Counted from the first letter of the stretch, positions 1-9,408 are shown. The stretch is 39,614 bases of DNA from Dysgonomonas gadei ATCC BAA-286 (GCF_000213555.1 NZ_GL891979.1:886891-926504); one strand, 5' to 3'. Notes: generated by a model from the letters alone, not told the origin. Made by a program: numbers and translations.

Positions 1-133
1 GCTTTTTTTGGCATATTATATTTTCTTAATACAAAGAAAATTTGTATCTTAGCATGTTTTTTGAACACTAGAAAATACCTCATTTCAGAGGTACTTCACA
101 AATATTTGAGAATAAAAATTTTATCTTAAAATA

Positions 134-2725
134 ATGGCAGAAACAGAGGACAGAATTATTAAGATTAACATCGAGGATGAGATGAAATCGGCCTACATTG
201 ATTATTCAATGTCGGTAATAGTATCGAGGGCATTACCTGATGTAAGGGACGGATTCAAACCCGTTCACCGCCGTATCCTTTTTGGTATGAGCGAACTTGG
301 TAACGCATCTAACAAACCACACAAAAAATCCGCCAGAATTGTCGGAGAAGTATTAGGTAAATATCACCCGCACGGCGATTCATCAGTTTATTTTGCTATG
401 GTGCGTATGGCTCAGGAATGGAGCATGCGCTACCTGTTGGTAGACGGACAAGGTAATATGGGTAGCGTAGATGGTGATATGCCGGCTGCCATGCGTTATA
501 CAGAGGCAAGACTTAGTCGCTTGGCCGAAGAAATGCTAAAAGACATAGATAAGGAGACTGTTGATTTTCAGTTGAATTTCGATGATACGTTGAAAGAACC
601 GACTGTCCTCCCTACACGTATTCCAAATTTGCTTATTAATGGTGCATCGGGTATAGCCGTGGGGATGGCAACCAATATGGCTCCGCATAATATGACCGAA
701 GCTATCAACGCCACTATCGCATATATAGAAAATAAGGACATTGATACCGCAGGATTGATGCAATATATAAAAGCCCCTGATTTTCCATCAGGAGGTTTCA
801 TCTATGGATATCAGGGCGTTATAGATGCTTTTGAAACAGGTCGCGGACGAGTGGTTATGCGCGGTCGTGCCGAAATAGAAATGGAAGGTAATCATGAAAA
901 AATAGTGATTACTGAGATTCCGTATCTGGTAAATAAAGCCGAGTTAATTAAGCACATAGCTGATCTGGTAGGAGAAAAACGTCTTGAAGGTATCAGCAAT
1001 GTCAATGACGAGTCGGACCGCCAGGGTATGCGTATCGTCGTGGATATTAAGCGCGATGCAAATGCGAATGTAGTCCTTAATAAACTATATAAACTGACCG
1101 CATTACAATCTTCATTCAGTGTAAATAATATCGCCTTGGTAAAAGGTCGCCCTAAAACATTGAATTTAAAAGAAATGATAGGTTTCTTCGTTGAACACAG
1201 AATTGACGTTGTAACCCGCAGAACTATCTTCGAACTTCGTAAGGCAGAAGAACGCGCTCATATATTGGAAGGATTGATTATAGCTTCAGATAATATCGAT
1301 GAAGTCATAGCCATCATCAGAGCTTCAAAGTCTCCTCAAGAGGCCATAGAACGCTTGATAGAGCGATTCAATCTATCTGAAATACAAGCCCGTGCTATTG
1401 TTGAAATGCGTCTGCGCCAGTTGACAGGACTGGAACAGGATAAGCTTCGCAACGAATATGATGAAATACAGAAGTTAATAGCCTATCTGAATGAGATTCT
1501 GATTAATGAAGAACTTCGTATGAAAGTTATTACGGATGAATTAATCGAAGTAAGGGATAAATATGGTGATGCACGCCGCACAGAAATTGTATATGCATCA
1601 GAAGAACTAAATCCCGAAGATTTCTATTCCAATGATGAAATGATCATTACCATTTCTCACCTTGGCTATATAAAACGTACACCTCTATCTGAATTCAGAG
1701 CCCAAAACAGAGGTGGAGTAGGAGCAAAAGGTTCGGAAACTCGTGATACTGACTTCATTGAGCATATCTATCCGGCATCTATGCACAATTATATGCTGTT
1801 ATTTACACAGAAAGGTAAATGTTACTGGCTGCGTGTATTTGATATACCTGAGGGAACTAAGAATTCGAAAGGACGTGCGATTCAGAATCTGCTGAACATT
1901 GATTCTGATGATAAAGTAACAGCATTTGTTCGTGTGAGAGGTTTCAGCGATACCGAATTTATAAACAGTCATTATCTGATTTTCTGTACAAAAGAAGGTG
2001 TGATAAAGAAAACAAGCCTGGAAGCTTATTCCCGTCCACGTCAGAATGGAGTGAATGCGATTACTATCCGCGAAGAAGATAAAGTAATTGAAGTACTGAT
2101 GACTGATGGCGAAAGTGAAATCTTACTTGCTAACCGTAACGGACGCGCCATCCGCTTCAATGAAAAAGACGTGCGCGTAATGGGCCGTACAGCAACGGGA
2201 GTACGTGGAATGCGCTTGGATGAAGATGGACAAGATGAAGTTATCGGTATGCTGGCTATGTCGAAAGAAGCTCAGAAAAACGAAACGATTATGGTGGTTT
2301 CGGAACAAGGCTACGGTAAACGTACAAATCTGAACGAAAAGGACGAAGAAGGAAACGAAATTCTCGATGAAAACGGCGAAATAGTACCGGTTTATCGTAT
2401 TACCAGTCGTGGTGGTAAAGGGGTTAAAACTCTTAATATTACAGAGAAAACAGGTAAACTTGTTTCTATAAATAGCGTTACTGACGAAAACGATTTAATG
2501 ATTATTAACAAGTCTGGTATCACTATTCGTCTAAAAGTTTCAGATATTCGCACTATGGGACGTGCTACTCAGGGAGTAAGACTCATAAATTTGGGTAAAA
2601 GAAATGATGAAATCGCATCAATCTGTAAAGTAGAATCTGAATCAGAACCAGATGATATAGAAGAAGTTAACATTCTGGATAATGAAACAGACAATACAAA
2701 CAATACAGAAATAATTGAGGAATAA
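134..2725 (+). CDS. gyrA: DNA gyrase subunit A
   Basis: This is the breakage-reunion subunit of DNA gyrase, which works with GyrB to introduce negative supercoils. At 863 aa it has normal length. The N-terminal topoisomerase domain contains VRDGFKPVHRRILF (residues 37-50) and the catalytic tyrosine Y122 in AAMRYTEARL. The quinolone-determining region reads HPHGDSSVYF (78-87), so the position matching E. coli Ser83 is Ser, but the position matching Asp87 is Phe. The C-terminal beta-pinwheel has a divergent GyrA box (NRGGVGAKG) and a further SRGGKGVKT strand motif. The protein ends in an acidic, Asn-rich tail. The start follows an A-rich stretch with no Shine-Dalgarno, as is usual in this phylum. 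A TPR gene starts 23 nt downstream and is probably co-transcribed. Confidence 0.98.
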   Translation: MAETEDRIIKINIEDEMKSAYIDYSMSVIVSRALPDVRDGFKPVHRRILFGMSELGNASNKPHKKSARIVGEVLGKYHPHGDSSVYFAMVRMAQEWSMRYLLVDGQGNMGSVDGDMPAAMRYTEARLSRLAEEMLKDIDKETVDFQLNFDDTLKEPTVLPTRIPNLLINGASGIAVGMATNMAPHNMTEAINATIAYIENKDIDTAGLMQYIKAPDFPSGGFIYGYQGVIDAFETGRGRVVMRGRAEIEMEGNHEKIVITEIPYLVNKAELIKHIADLVGEKRLEGISNVNDESDRQGMRIVVDIKRDANANVVLNKLYKLTALQSSFSVNNIALVKGRPKTLNLKEMIGFFVEHRIDVVTRRTIFELRKAEERAHILEGLIIASDNIDEVIAIIRASKSPQEAIERLIERFNLSEIQARAIVEMRLRQLTGLEQDKLRNEYDEIQKLIAYLNEILINEELRMKVITDELIEVRDKYGDARRTEIVYASEELNPEDFYSNDEMIITISHLGYIKRTPLSEFRAQNRGGVGAKGSETRDTDFIEHIYPASMHNYMLLFTQKGKCYWLRVFDIPEGTKNSKGRAIQNLLNIDSDDKVTAFVRVRGFSDTEFINSHYLIFCTKEGVIKKTSLEAYSRPRQNGVNAITIREEDKVIEVLMTDGESEILLANRNGRAIRFNEKDVRVMGRTATGVRGMRLDEDGQDEVIGMLAMSKEAQKNETIMVVSEQGYGKRTNLNEKDEEGNEILDENGEIVPVYRITSRGGKGVKTLNITEKTGKLVSINSVTDENDLMIINKSGITIRLKVSDIRTMGRATQGVRLINLGKRNDEIASICKVESESEPDDIEEVNILDNETDNTNNTEIIEE

Positions 2726-2748
2726 TTAATTTTAAAATAAATGGTTTT

Positions 2749-4035
2749 ATGAAACGTATATTATTAGTAACATCATTATGCTTACTTGCCAGCTTTTCGT
2801 TCGCTCAGAAAAAAGCTGTGAAAGATGCTAAATCAGCAATGAAAAACAATGTTCCGGAGGCAAGAGAACTTATTAAACCAGCTCTGACAGATCCGGAAAC
2901 AGCGAGTGATCCTGAAACATGGAAAATAGCCGGAGATATTGAATACAAAGCATTCGACGATGAGCGTACTTTGGAAATGCAAAAAGAAATAACAGGAAAA
3001 GGTGGCAACGAAGAAGCTATGTATGTTGGGCTATACAATATGTATGATCCATATATCAAAGCAGACGAACTGGGCCAGATACCTAATGAAAAAGGACAGG
3101 TAAAAAATAAATTCAGAAAAGATATCGTTAAGAATATGAGAGACGGCCACAGATTCTATATCAATGGCGGTGTTTTCTATAACGATAAAAAAGATTTCAA
3201 AAAAGCAGCAGACTTCTTTGAAAGATACTGGGAACTACCAACACTTGCAATGTTTGAAGATACTCAAGCAGATTTCAATCTACAAGACACTACATATCAA
3301 ACAATTAAATACTATGCAGTAATCAGTTCAATCCAGTCTCAAGACCATCCACGTTCAATAAAGCTGTTGAAAAAACTAACATCAGAACCATACATTCAGA
3401 ACAGTACATACAAAGAAAGTGATGTTTATGAATTGCTTACAAGTGAGTATCAACAAACTGGTGACAGTGTGGCTTATGTAAATGCTTTATTGGAAGGTGC
3501 TCAGAAATTCCCTAAAAATAAATATTTTACACCAAATCTGATTAATGAATATATCAGAGGGGGTAAGACCGCAGAAGCCATCGCATATCTTGATCAGGCA
3601 ATTGTGAATGATCCTACAAATACATGCGACCTAATGAGCGTGAAGGCATCTCTATATTCAGAACAAAAAGATTATGCTCAGGCAGAACCTGCATATCAGA
3701 CTGCTCTAAGTGCTGACGCTAATTGTGAAAGAGCATTAGAAGGATTAGGTGTACTATATGTATTGCAGGCTCAGGATATGAAGGAAAAAGCCGGACAATC
3801 TACTAACAGAAAAGAACAGGCTGATATGGACAAACAAACAACAGAGTTATACTCTAAAGCATTGCCATACCTGGAAAAATATCGTGATATTCTGAAGAGT
3901 AAAAATGCTAACAGTTCAGACTTAAGACCAGCATTAATGAAACTACAGAATGTTTACTATAACCTAAGTCTTTTGAATGTAGATAAATCGAAAGAATTAG
4001 ATGCAATAGACAAAGAACTTAGCGCATTGAACTAA
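2749..4035 (+). CDS. Secreted tetratricopeptide-repeat protein
   Basis: The 428 aa protein begins with a signal peptide (MKRILLVTSLCLLASFSFA, cleavage probably before QKK), so it is exported to the periplasm or envelope. The rest is mostly helical with TPR-like units, clearest around residues 275-345 (AEAIAYLDQAIVNDP, then YAQAEPAYQTALSADANCERALEGLGVLY). TPRs usually act as protein-docking scaffolds; no enzymatic motif is visible. It starts 23 nt after gyrA and ends just before a strong hairpin terminator, so the two genes probably form one transcript. A specific role cannot be assigned from sequence. TPR identity is good and function is unknown. Confidence 0.85.
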   Translation: MKRILLVTSLCLLASFSFAQKKAVKDAKSAMKNNVPEARELIKPALTDPETASDPETWKIAGDIEYKAFDDERTLEMQKEITGKGGNEEAMYVGLYNMYDPYIKADELGQIPNEKGQVKNKFRKDIVKNMRDGHRFYINGGVFYNDKKDFKKAADFFERYWELPTLAMFEDTQADFNLQDTTYQTIKYYAVISSIQSQDHPRSIKLLKKLTSEPYIQNSTYKESDVYELLTSEYQQTGDSVAYVNALLEGAQKFPKNKYFTPNLINEYIRGGKTAEAIAYLDQAIVNDPTNTCDLMSVKASLYSEQKDYAQAEPAYQTALSADANCERALEGLGVLYVLQAQDMKEKAGQSTNRKEQADMDKQTTELYSKALPYLEKYRDILKSKNANSSDLRPALMKLQNVYYNLSLLNVDKSKELDAIDKELSALN

Positions 4036-4057
4036 GTTTATAAATAAATACATAAGA

Positions 4058-4096
4058 AAGCATCTATAGAGATTTCTATAGATGCTTTTTCTTTTT
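4058..4096 (+). terminator. Intrinsic terminator after the gyrA-TPR unit
   Basis: A perfect 13-bp stem (AAGCATCTATAGA, loop GATT, TCTATAGATGCTT) is followed by a T-rich run. It lies 22 nt after the TPR stop codon. Confidence 0.93.
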
Positions 4097-4262
4097 ATTA
4101 TCTTCTCGTTTTTTGCTATATTTACAAGCTAAATTAAAGATTTAATTAATCAAGGAATAAACTCAGATAAAAGTTATATAATTACTATTATGTTTAATTA
4201 CATATTTCAAAAATCTCATATAACTTTCCTATCCTGACTTATTCATAGCAATAAGCATATAC

Positions 4263-5363
4263 ATGGAACATTTCGAAAATGATGAACAATTTCAGGGATT
4301 GCGCGTAAATAAAGGTACAGAAGAACAGCCGACAGTCAATCCCTACTTAGATAGCTTCAAAAAATTCAAACGTAAAACATATACCGTATCCGAATATGTT
4401 GAAGGTATACTCAAGGGAAACATAAGCATTCTGGGACAAGCTGTTACACTTATAGAAAGTGCAAAGCCAGAACATCAATCTGTGGCACAGGAAGTTATCG
4501 AAAAATGCCTACCATATACAGGCAACTCTGTACGTGTGGGCATTACAGGCGTTCCCGGTGCAGGAAAAAGTACTTCGATAGACGTTTTTGGGATGCATAT
4601 CCTTAAAGAAAATGAAGCATCAAAGGTTGCAGTATTAGCTATAGACCCATCCAGCGAACTTACCAAAGGAAGTATTTTGGGAGATAAAACCCGCATGGAA
4701 CGATTATCTGTAGAGAAAAGGGCCTTCATCCGCCCCTCCCCTTCTGCAGGCTCACTTGGTGGTGTTGCACGTAAAACAAGGGAAACAATTATTCTTTGCG
4801 AAGCTGCCGGATTTGATCGTATTATAGTTGAGACGGTTGGAGTAGGTCAATCTGAAACGGCTGTACATTCGATGGTCGACTTCTTTCTATTGATTCAATT
4901 AGCCGGTACAGGAGATGAATTGCAAGGAATTAAGCGTGGAATAATGGAAATGGCAGATGGAATTGTTATCAATAAAGCGGATGGCAATAATATCGAAAAG
5001 GCCCGTTTGGCCCAATCTCATTTTCAGAATGCTTTGCACCTGTTTCCCCTACCCGATTCCGGCTGGCAACCTAAAGTGTTGACATATTCCGGTTATTATG
5101 AAATAGGAATTGATGAAGTATGGAATATGATAGATGAATATATCGATTTTGTTAAAAAGAGTGGATATTTTGAACATAGACGCAATTCACAATCCAGATT
5201 TTGGATGTATGAAACGATTAACGAACGACTGAAAAGTAATTTTTATAACGATCCGGAGGTGCAGAAAGAGTTGATTTTATGTGAAAACCAAGTGTTAAAT
5301 TCACATATGAGTTCGTTCGTTGCAGCCAATAAAGTGTTGGATATATACTTAAAACGCTCATAA
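4263..5363 (+). CDS. meaB: Methylmalonyl-CoA mutase-associated GTPase MeaB
   Basis: This is a G3E-family P-loop GTPase that loads and protects the adenosylcobalamin cofactor of methylmalonyl-CoA mutase. That enzyme belongs to the succinate-to-propionate route common in Bacteroidales. The Walker A motif is GVPGAGKST (residues 96-104). Downstream come the family signatures DPSSELTKGSILGDKTRM, RPSPSAGSLGGVARKTRE and VETVGVGQSE, plus the guanine-specificity motif NKAD. At 366 aa the length is normal, with an N-terminal helical region before the G domain and a C-terminal dimerisation arm. The mutase subunits are not adjacent. The upstream 160 nt contain a near-consensus -7 box (TATATTTA at 4117-4124), and the gene is flanked by its own intergenic spaces, suggesting it is transcribed alone. 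Confidence 0.96.
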   Translation: MEHFENDEQFQGLRVNKGTEEQPTVNPYLDSFKKFKRKTYTVSEYVEGILKGNISILGQAVTLIESAKPEHQSVAQEVIEKCLPYTGNSVRVGITGVPGAGKSTSIDVFGMHILKENEASKVAVLAIDPSSELTKGSILGDKTRMERLSVEKRAFIRPSPSAGSLGGVARKTRETIILCEAAGFDRIIVETVGVGQSETAVHSMVDFFLLIQLAGTGDELQGIKRGIMEMADGIVINKADGNNIEKARLAQSHFQNALHLFPLPDSGWQPKVLTYSGYYEIGIDEVWNMIDEYIDFVKKSGYFEHRRNSQSRFWMYETINERLKSNFYNDPEVQKELILCENQVLNSHMSSFVAANKVLDIYLKRS

Positions 5364-5434
5364 ATAACCTCTTTTTAACTAAAGGGAAGCCTTATTATTC
5401 ACTTTTAAAGTCCTTATTTTACCACAGAATTAAT

Positions 5435-5442
5435 TATATTTG
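5435..5442 (+). promoter_or_regulatory. Bacteroidota -7 box upstream of the ROK kinase
   Basis: TATATTTG matches the TAnnTTTG consensus exactly and lies 51 nt before the ROK start codon. No convincing TTTG -33 element is seen at the expected distance. Confidence 0.5.
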
Positions 5443-5493
5443 TACGCATTATCACAAAAATAATTTCATTGTTGAATTAACATAATATAAATC

Positions 5494-6456
5494 ATGGAAA
5501 AACCATATGCTATTGGAATCGATATCGGTGGAACTAACTCTGTTTTCGGTATAGTCGACAAGCGCGGCCATATCATAAATCAGGGTTCTATAAAAACAGG
5601 TGCTTACAAAGAAATAAACGAATATGTAGACCATTTATCTGCTGGCGTTCAGGAGATAATAGACCAGGTCGGAGGTTCGGGAAATATCAAAGGTATTGGA
5701 GTTGGAGCACCGAATGGTAATTTTTTCACCGGTTGTATCGAATTTGCACCAAATCTCCCATGGAAAGGTGTAATTCCATTGGCTCAAATGCTTACTGACA
5801 AATTAAATATACCTGTAGCTCTTACGAATGATGCAAATGCTGCCGCAATTGGGGAAATGACCTATGGTGCTGCACGCGGAATGAAAGATTTCATTGTTAT
5901 TACATTGGGAACCGGTGTAGGTAGCGGTATTGTGGTTAATGGACAATTAGTATATGGACATGATGGATTTGCCGGAGAATTAGGGCATACAACAGCTATT
6001 CGTGAAGGTCGTATGTGTGGTTGCGGAAAAAAAGGATGTCTCGAAACCTATAGTTCAGCAACAGGTGTTGCCCGTACAGCCAAAGAATACCTGCAAACAA
6101 GAAAGGATCCAAGCGTTTTGCGTGAATTAGCCATAGATGAAATCACATCAAAAGATGTATATGATGCTGCTGTAAAAGGCGATAAACTGGCTAAAGAAAT
6201 ATTCGAATATACAGGTCAGATTTTAGGTGAATCATTTGCAGACTTTGTTGCATTCTCCAGTCCTGAAGCTATTATTTTATTTGGAGGTTTAATAAAGGCC
6301 GGCAAACTCATCTTTGATCCTGTACGTAAGCATATGGAAGAAAATATGTTACCTATCTACCGTAATAAAATTAAGTTGCTAATGTCGGAACTTAAAGAAA
6401 GCGATGCAGCCGTACTTGGAGCCAGCGCATTAGGCTGGGAAGTAAAAGACTATTAA
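5494..6456 (+). CDS. ROK-family sugar kinase, probable glucokinase
   Basis: This is an ATP-dependent hexokinase of the ROK family, most likely phosphorylating glucose. The phosphate-binding motif GIDIGGTNSVFG is at residues 8-19. The catalytic base is D113 in LTNDANAAAIGE, and the second ATP loop is TLGTGVGSGIV (137-147). The zinc site of bacterial ROK kinases is complete: H165 in GELGHTT with C175, C177 and C182 in CGCGKKGCLE. At 320 aa the length fits a kinase. There is no N-terminal winged-helix domain, so it is not a ROK repressor. It sits between a -7 box and a terminator and is probably monocistronic. Substrate choice between glucose, N-acetylglucosamine and mannose cannot be settled from sequence alone. 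Confidence 0.93.
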   Translation: MEKPYAIGIDIGGTNSVFGIVDKRGHIINQGSIKTGAYKEINEYVDHLSAGVQEIIDQVGGSGNIKGIGVGAPNGNFFTGCIEFAPNLPWKGVIPLAQMLTDKLNIPVALTNDANAAAIGEMTYGAARGMKDFIVITLGTGVGSGIVVNGQLVYGHDGFAGELGHTTAIREGRMCGCGKKGCLETYSSATGVARTAKEYLQTRKDPSVLRELAIDEITSKDVYDAAVKGDKLAKEIFEYTGQILGESFADFVAFSSPEAIILFGGLIKAGKLIFDPVRKHMEENMLPIYRNKIKLLMSELKESDAAVLGASALGWEVKDY

Positions 6457-6485
6457 AAAATTAAGCCAAAACAGTAAATGTATAT

Positions 6486-6528
6486 AAACAGCCTGTAGAA
6501 TAAAGATATTTGCAGGCTGTTTCCTTTT
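6486..6528 (+). terminator. Intrinsic terminator after the ROK kinase
   Basis: Arms AAACAGCCTG (6486-6495) and CAGGCTGTTT (6513-6522) form a 10-bp stem, followed by CCTTTT. It lies 30 nt after the stop codon. Confidence 0.85.
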
Positions 6529-6562
6529 AGCAATTGGAGTTTCAAAATCAGGTTGATTTTAT

Positions 6563-6570
6563 TAACTTTG
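6563..6570 (+). promoter_or_regulatory. -7 box upstream of purM
   Basis: TAACTTTG matches TAnnTTTG and lies 49 nt before the purM start. A near match to the -33 element (TTTC, 6540-6543) is 19 nt upstream, the usual spacing. Confidence 0.55.
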
Positions 6571-6619
6571 CCGGGGAATAAATAGGTCTGAGATTAAAAT
6601 AAACTTATTAATAACAAAC

Positions 6620-7786
6620 ATGAGCGATCAACGATATAACCAGCGAGGAGTTTCCGCATCGAAAGAAGATGTACACAATGCTATAAAGAACATTGACAAA
6701 GGAATATTTCCAAAGGCATTTTGCAAAATAATTCCTGATATACTGGGCGGAGATCCCGAATACTGCAATATAATGCATGCCGATGGGGCTGGTACTAAAT
6801 CATCCCTTGGCTATATATACTGGAAAGAAACCGGTGATATATCTATATGGAAAGGTATAGCTCAGGATGCATTAATAATGAATATCGATGACCTTCTATG
6901 CGTGGGAGCAACTGACAATATACTGCTGTCATCTACCATTGGCAGAAATAAGATGCTGATTCCGGGCGAAGTTATATCAGCCATTATAAATGGGACAAAT
7001 GACTTGTGCGAGGAACTTTCTAGCCTCGGAGTAAATATATACCCTACAGGCGGTGAAACAGCTGATGTGGGCGATTTAGTGCGTACAATCATTGTAGACA
7101 GTACTGTTACTTGCCGCATAAAACGGTCTGATGTGATTTCCAATGACAAAATACAGGGAGGAGATGTCATTGTCGGACTTTCATCGTATGGTCAGGCAAC
7201 TTATGAGAAAGAATATAATGGCGGAATGGGCAGTAACGGCCTAACATCTGCACGCCACGACGTATTTGCCAAATATCTCGCCGCCAAATATCCTGAAAGC
7301 TATGATTCCTCCATTCCTCTGGATTTGGTGTACTCCGGAAATATGAAGCTGACCGATGAAATAGAGGGCTTGGATATAGATGCCGGAAAACTGGTACTCT
7401 CCCCTACCCGCACCTATGCGCCCGTTATCAAACAGATATTGGAAAAGCTAAGATCTCATGTGCATGGTATGGTACATTGCTCCGGTGGCGCTCAAACCAA
7501 AGTTTTACATTTTGTTGATAATGTAAAAATTACAAAGAACAATCTATTTCCTGCCCCCCCATTATTCAAGCTTATTCAGGAGCAATCCGGTACAGATTGG
7601 AAAGAAATGTATAAGGTATTTAATATGGGGCACCGTATGGAGATATACTTATCGCCCGAATATGCTCAGGAAGTGATTGAGATATCCAAATCATACGGAA
7701 TTGATGCACAGATAGTCGGTTTTGTTGAAAAATCAGATAAAACAGAGCTGGTGATAGAAAGTGAATTCGGTCGTTTTATCTATTGA
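6620..7786 (+). CDS. purM: Phosphoribosylformylglycinamidine cyclo-ligase (AIR synthase)
   Basis: This enzyme catalyses ATP-dependent ring closure of FGAM to aminoimidazole ribonucleotide in de novo purine synthesis. It belongs to the PurM/AIR-synthase fold. Visible signatures are the substrate loop HADGAGTKSSLGY (residues 54-66), DDLLCVGATDN, YPTGGETADVGDLVRT and the C-terminal GMVHCSGGAQTKV and FNMGHRMEIY. The 388 aa protein is longer than the roughly 345 aa enzyme of enterobacteria. It looks like the diverged Bacteroidales form, in which the canonical DGVGTK reads DGAGTK. It stands alone, with promoter-like sequence upstream. No other purine genes are in the window. An alternative role for another PurM-fold enzyme (PurL or SelD type) is unlikely, because the single two-domain layout is that of PurM. 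Confidence 0.9.
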   Translation: MSDQRYNQRGVSASKEDVHNAIKNIDKGIFPKAFCKIIPDILGGDPEYCNIMHADGAGTKSSLGYIYWKETGDISIWKGIAQDALIMNIDDLLCVGATDNILLSSTIGRNKMLIPGEVISAIINGTNDLCEELSSLGVNIYPTGGETADVGDLVRTIIVDSTVTCRIKRSDVISNDKIQGGDVIVGLSSYGQATYEKEYNGGMGSNGLTSARHDVFAKYLAAKYPESYDSSIPLDLVYSGNMKLTDEIEGLDIDAGKLVLSPTRTYAPVIKQILEKLRSHVHGMVHCSGGAQTKVLHFVDNVKITKNNLFPAPPLFKLIQEQSGTDWKEMYKVFNMGHRMEIYLSPEYAQEVIEISKSYGIDAQIVGFVEKSDKTELVIESEFGRFIY

Positions 7787-7947
7787 TCAAAAGGATAACA
7801 TTGATGATATATTATCTTCATGCTAGCTGTTAGTTGCACTTCAACTAAACAAAGTAATAGATAGGTCTGTGACCTTAATTTAGAATGATTACCTATAAGG
7901 CTTTATATATTTAACTTCTGTTAATAATATTATAACCGAATAGCACT

Positions 7948-7955
7948 TATATTTG
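7948..7955 (+). promoter_or_regulatory. -7 box upstream of the Cys-rich small protein
   Basis: TATATTTG matches TAnnTTTG and is 47 nt before the start codon. No clear -33 element is seen. Confidence 0.5.
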
Positions 7956-8002
7956 CAGTATTACCAAACTCAGTGTGTAACTAACAATTAAAAAAGAAAG
8001 AG

Positions 8003-8224
8003 ATGAAAAAACTTCTAATGTCAGCTATTATGTGTATCGCTTTTGTTGCATCATCAAGTGTTATGGCTCAGGATACTACTCCTAAAAAAGAGTGCTGCAA
8101 AGCTAAAACAGAATGTACAAAAGATAAAAAAGAATGTGCAAAAGACAAGAAAGAATGCACTAAGGACAAGGCTGCTGACAAAAAAGCTTGTTGTACCAAA
8201 GATAAAAAAGCTGACAAAAAGTAA
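8003..8224 (+). CDS. Small secreted Cys/Lys-rich repeat protein
   Basis: The 73 aa protein has a clear signal peptide (MKKLLMSAIMCIAFVASSSVMA, cleavage likely before QDTT). The mature part of about 50 residues is almost entirely Lys, Asp, Glu, Ala, Thr and Cys. It has seven cysteines set in a repeating C-x-K-D-K-K pattern (two CC pairs and three single Cys). The start at 8003 follows AAAGAAAGAG and gives a good signal peptide. It has its own -7 box and a strong hairpin after the stop, so it appears to be a deliberate monocistronic unit. Function is unknown. Metal binding or disulfide-linked envelope protection are possibilities inferred only from composition. An overlapping frame at 8043-8294 is a shadow and lacks these features. 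Confidence 0.8.
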   Translation: MKKLLMSAIMCIAFVASSSVMAQDTTPKKECCKAKTECTKDKKECAKDKKECTKDKAADKKACCTKDKKADKK

Positions 8225-8240
8225 TTTTAAAGAACTAATA

Positions 8241-8269
8241 CGAAAGGGATTCCGATGGAATCCCTTTCG
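8241..8269. terminator. Hairpin between the convergent Cys-rich gene and gcvT
   Basis: A perfect 13-bp stem (CGAAAGGGATTCC, loop GAT, GGAATCCCTTTCG) lies between the two convergent stop codons. The T-run on either side is weak, so it may work as a shared terminator or as a 3'-end stabiliser. Confidence 0.75.
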
Positions 8270-8280
8270 CTGTTTATATA

Positions 8281-9375
8281 CTATAGCTTCCTGAAAGGCG
8301 GTTTCACCACTTCTGCTTTCAGATTTTTATCACGCACTTTAATGAAAACCGGTGTACCCAATGCTGCATACTCTGGTTTAATATAGCCTAACCCAACGCC
8401 TATTTTTGCAGTAGGAGACATTGTTCCGGATGTTACTATTCCGATTTTTTCATTCTTATCATTTACGATATCGTAGCCATGACGCGGTATCCCCTTTTCC
8501 AACATATGAAATCCGCACAACTTACGGCTTACACCATTTGCCTTTTGACCCTCCAATATGGCACGTGCAGTAAAGTTACGGCCTTCGGTAAATTTAGTTA
8601 TCCAGCCCAGTCCTGCCTCAATAGAAGTAGTTGTATCATCTAGATCGTTTCCATAGAGGCAAAATCCCATTTCGAGACGTAATGTGTCACGTGCGCCGAG
8701 TCCGATCGGCTTAATTCCGAATTCTTTTCCTGCCTCAAACAAAGCATTCCATATATCTACACCATATTGCGGGTAAAAGTATATCTCAAAGCCTCCCGCA
8801 CCGGTATATCCGGTATTGGATATAATCACATTATCCAGCCCGGATCCGGTTAAACTGCCTATAGCAAATGAGTAATAAGGAATTTTGGTCAAATCTATTT
8901 TAGTCAGTTTCTGCAATGTAGCTAAGGCTTTAGGTCCTTGTATGGCCAATTGCGCAATTTTATCCGAAGCATTTTCCAAGTCAGCAAATTCATCGTTATG
9001 CTCCGTAAACCATTTCCAATCTTTCTCTATATTGGATGCATTCACAACCAGCATGTACTTTTCCGGTTCGTAATGATAAACGATAATATCGTCCACAATC
9101 CCTCCCTGATCGTTTATTATGGCAGAATATTGCGCTTTGCCTATTTCGAGGGAAGCCACATCATTACTCATCATCCGTCGCAGGAAAGCTTCGGCGCGTG
9201 GACCTTTAACCCATATTTCGCCCATATGCGAAACATCAAATACTCCTACTCCTGTGCATACAGTCATATGCTCATCTATTATACCGGAATATTCAATAGG
9301 CATATTATAACCTGCAAATTCATGCATTTTCGCCCCGAGTTCAATGTGGATATCCGTAAAAGGTGTTTTCTTCAT
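8281..9375 (-). CDS. gcvT: Glycine cleavage system T protein (aminomethyltransferase)
   Basis: GcvT transfers the methylene group from the aminomethyl-lipoyl H protein to tetrahydrofolate, releasing ammonia. The 364 aa length is typical. The N-terminal folate-binding domain shows GVFDVSHMGEIWVKGPRAEAFL (in part, around residues 43-64). The central region has NTGYTGAGGFEIY and the folate-binding GARDTLRLEMGFCLYGNDLD (about 227-246). The C-terminal barrel contains GIVTSGTMSPT. It lies 33 nt downstream of pepT on the same strand, so the two are probably co-transcribed. The H and P proteins are not in the window. Start Met-Lys-Lys-Thr-Pro aligns with the usual family start. Confidence 0.96.
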   Translation of the reverse strand: MKKTPFTDIHIELGAKMHEFAGYNMPIEYSGIIDEHMTVCTGVGVFDVSHMGEIWVKGPRAEAFLRRMMSNDVASLEIGKAQYSAIINDQGGIVDDIIVYHYEPEKYMLVVNASNIEKDWKWFTEHNDEFADLENASDKIAQLAIQGPKALATLQKLTKIDLTKIPYYSFAIGSLTGSGLDNVIISNTGYTGAGGFEIYFYPQYGVDIWNALFEAGKEFGIKPIGLGARDTLRLEMGFCLYGNDLDDTTTSIEAGLGWITKFTEGRNFTARAILEGQKANGVSRKLCGFHMLEKGIPRHGYDIVNDKNEKIGIVTSGTMSPTAKIGVGLGYIKPEYAALGTPVFIKVRDKNLKAEVVKPPFRKL

Positions 9376-9408
9376 ATTTGCTTATATATTTTAAGTATTA
9401 ACATTATT

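Noticed and set aside
8043..8294. Second open frame over the Cys-rich small gene
   Set aside because: It is a shifted shadow of the repetitive gene, lacks a signal peptide and runs through the hairpin.
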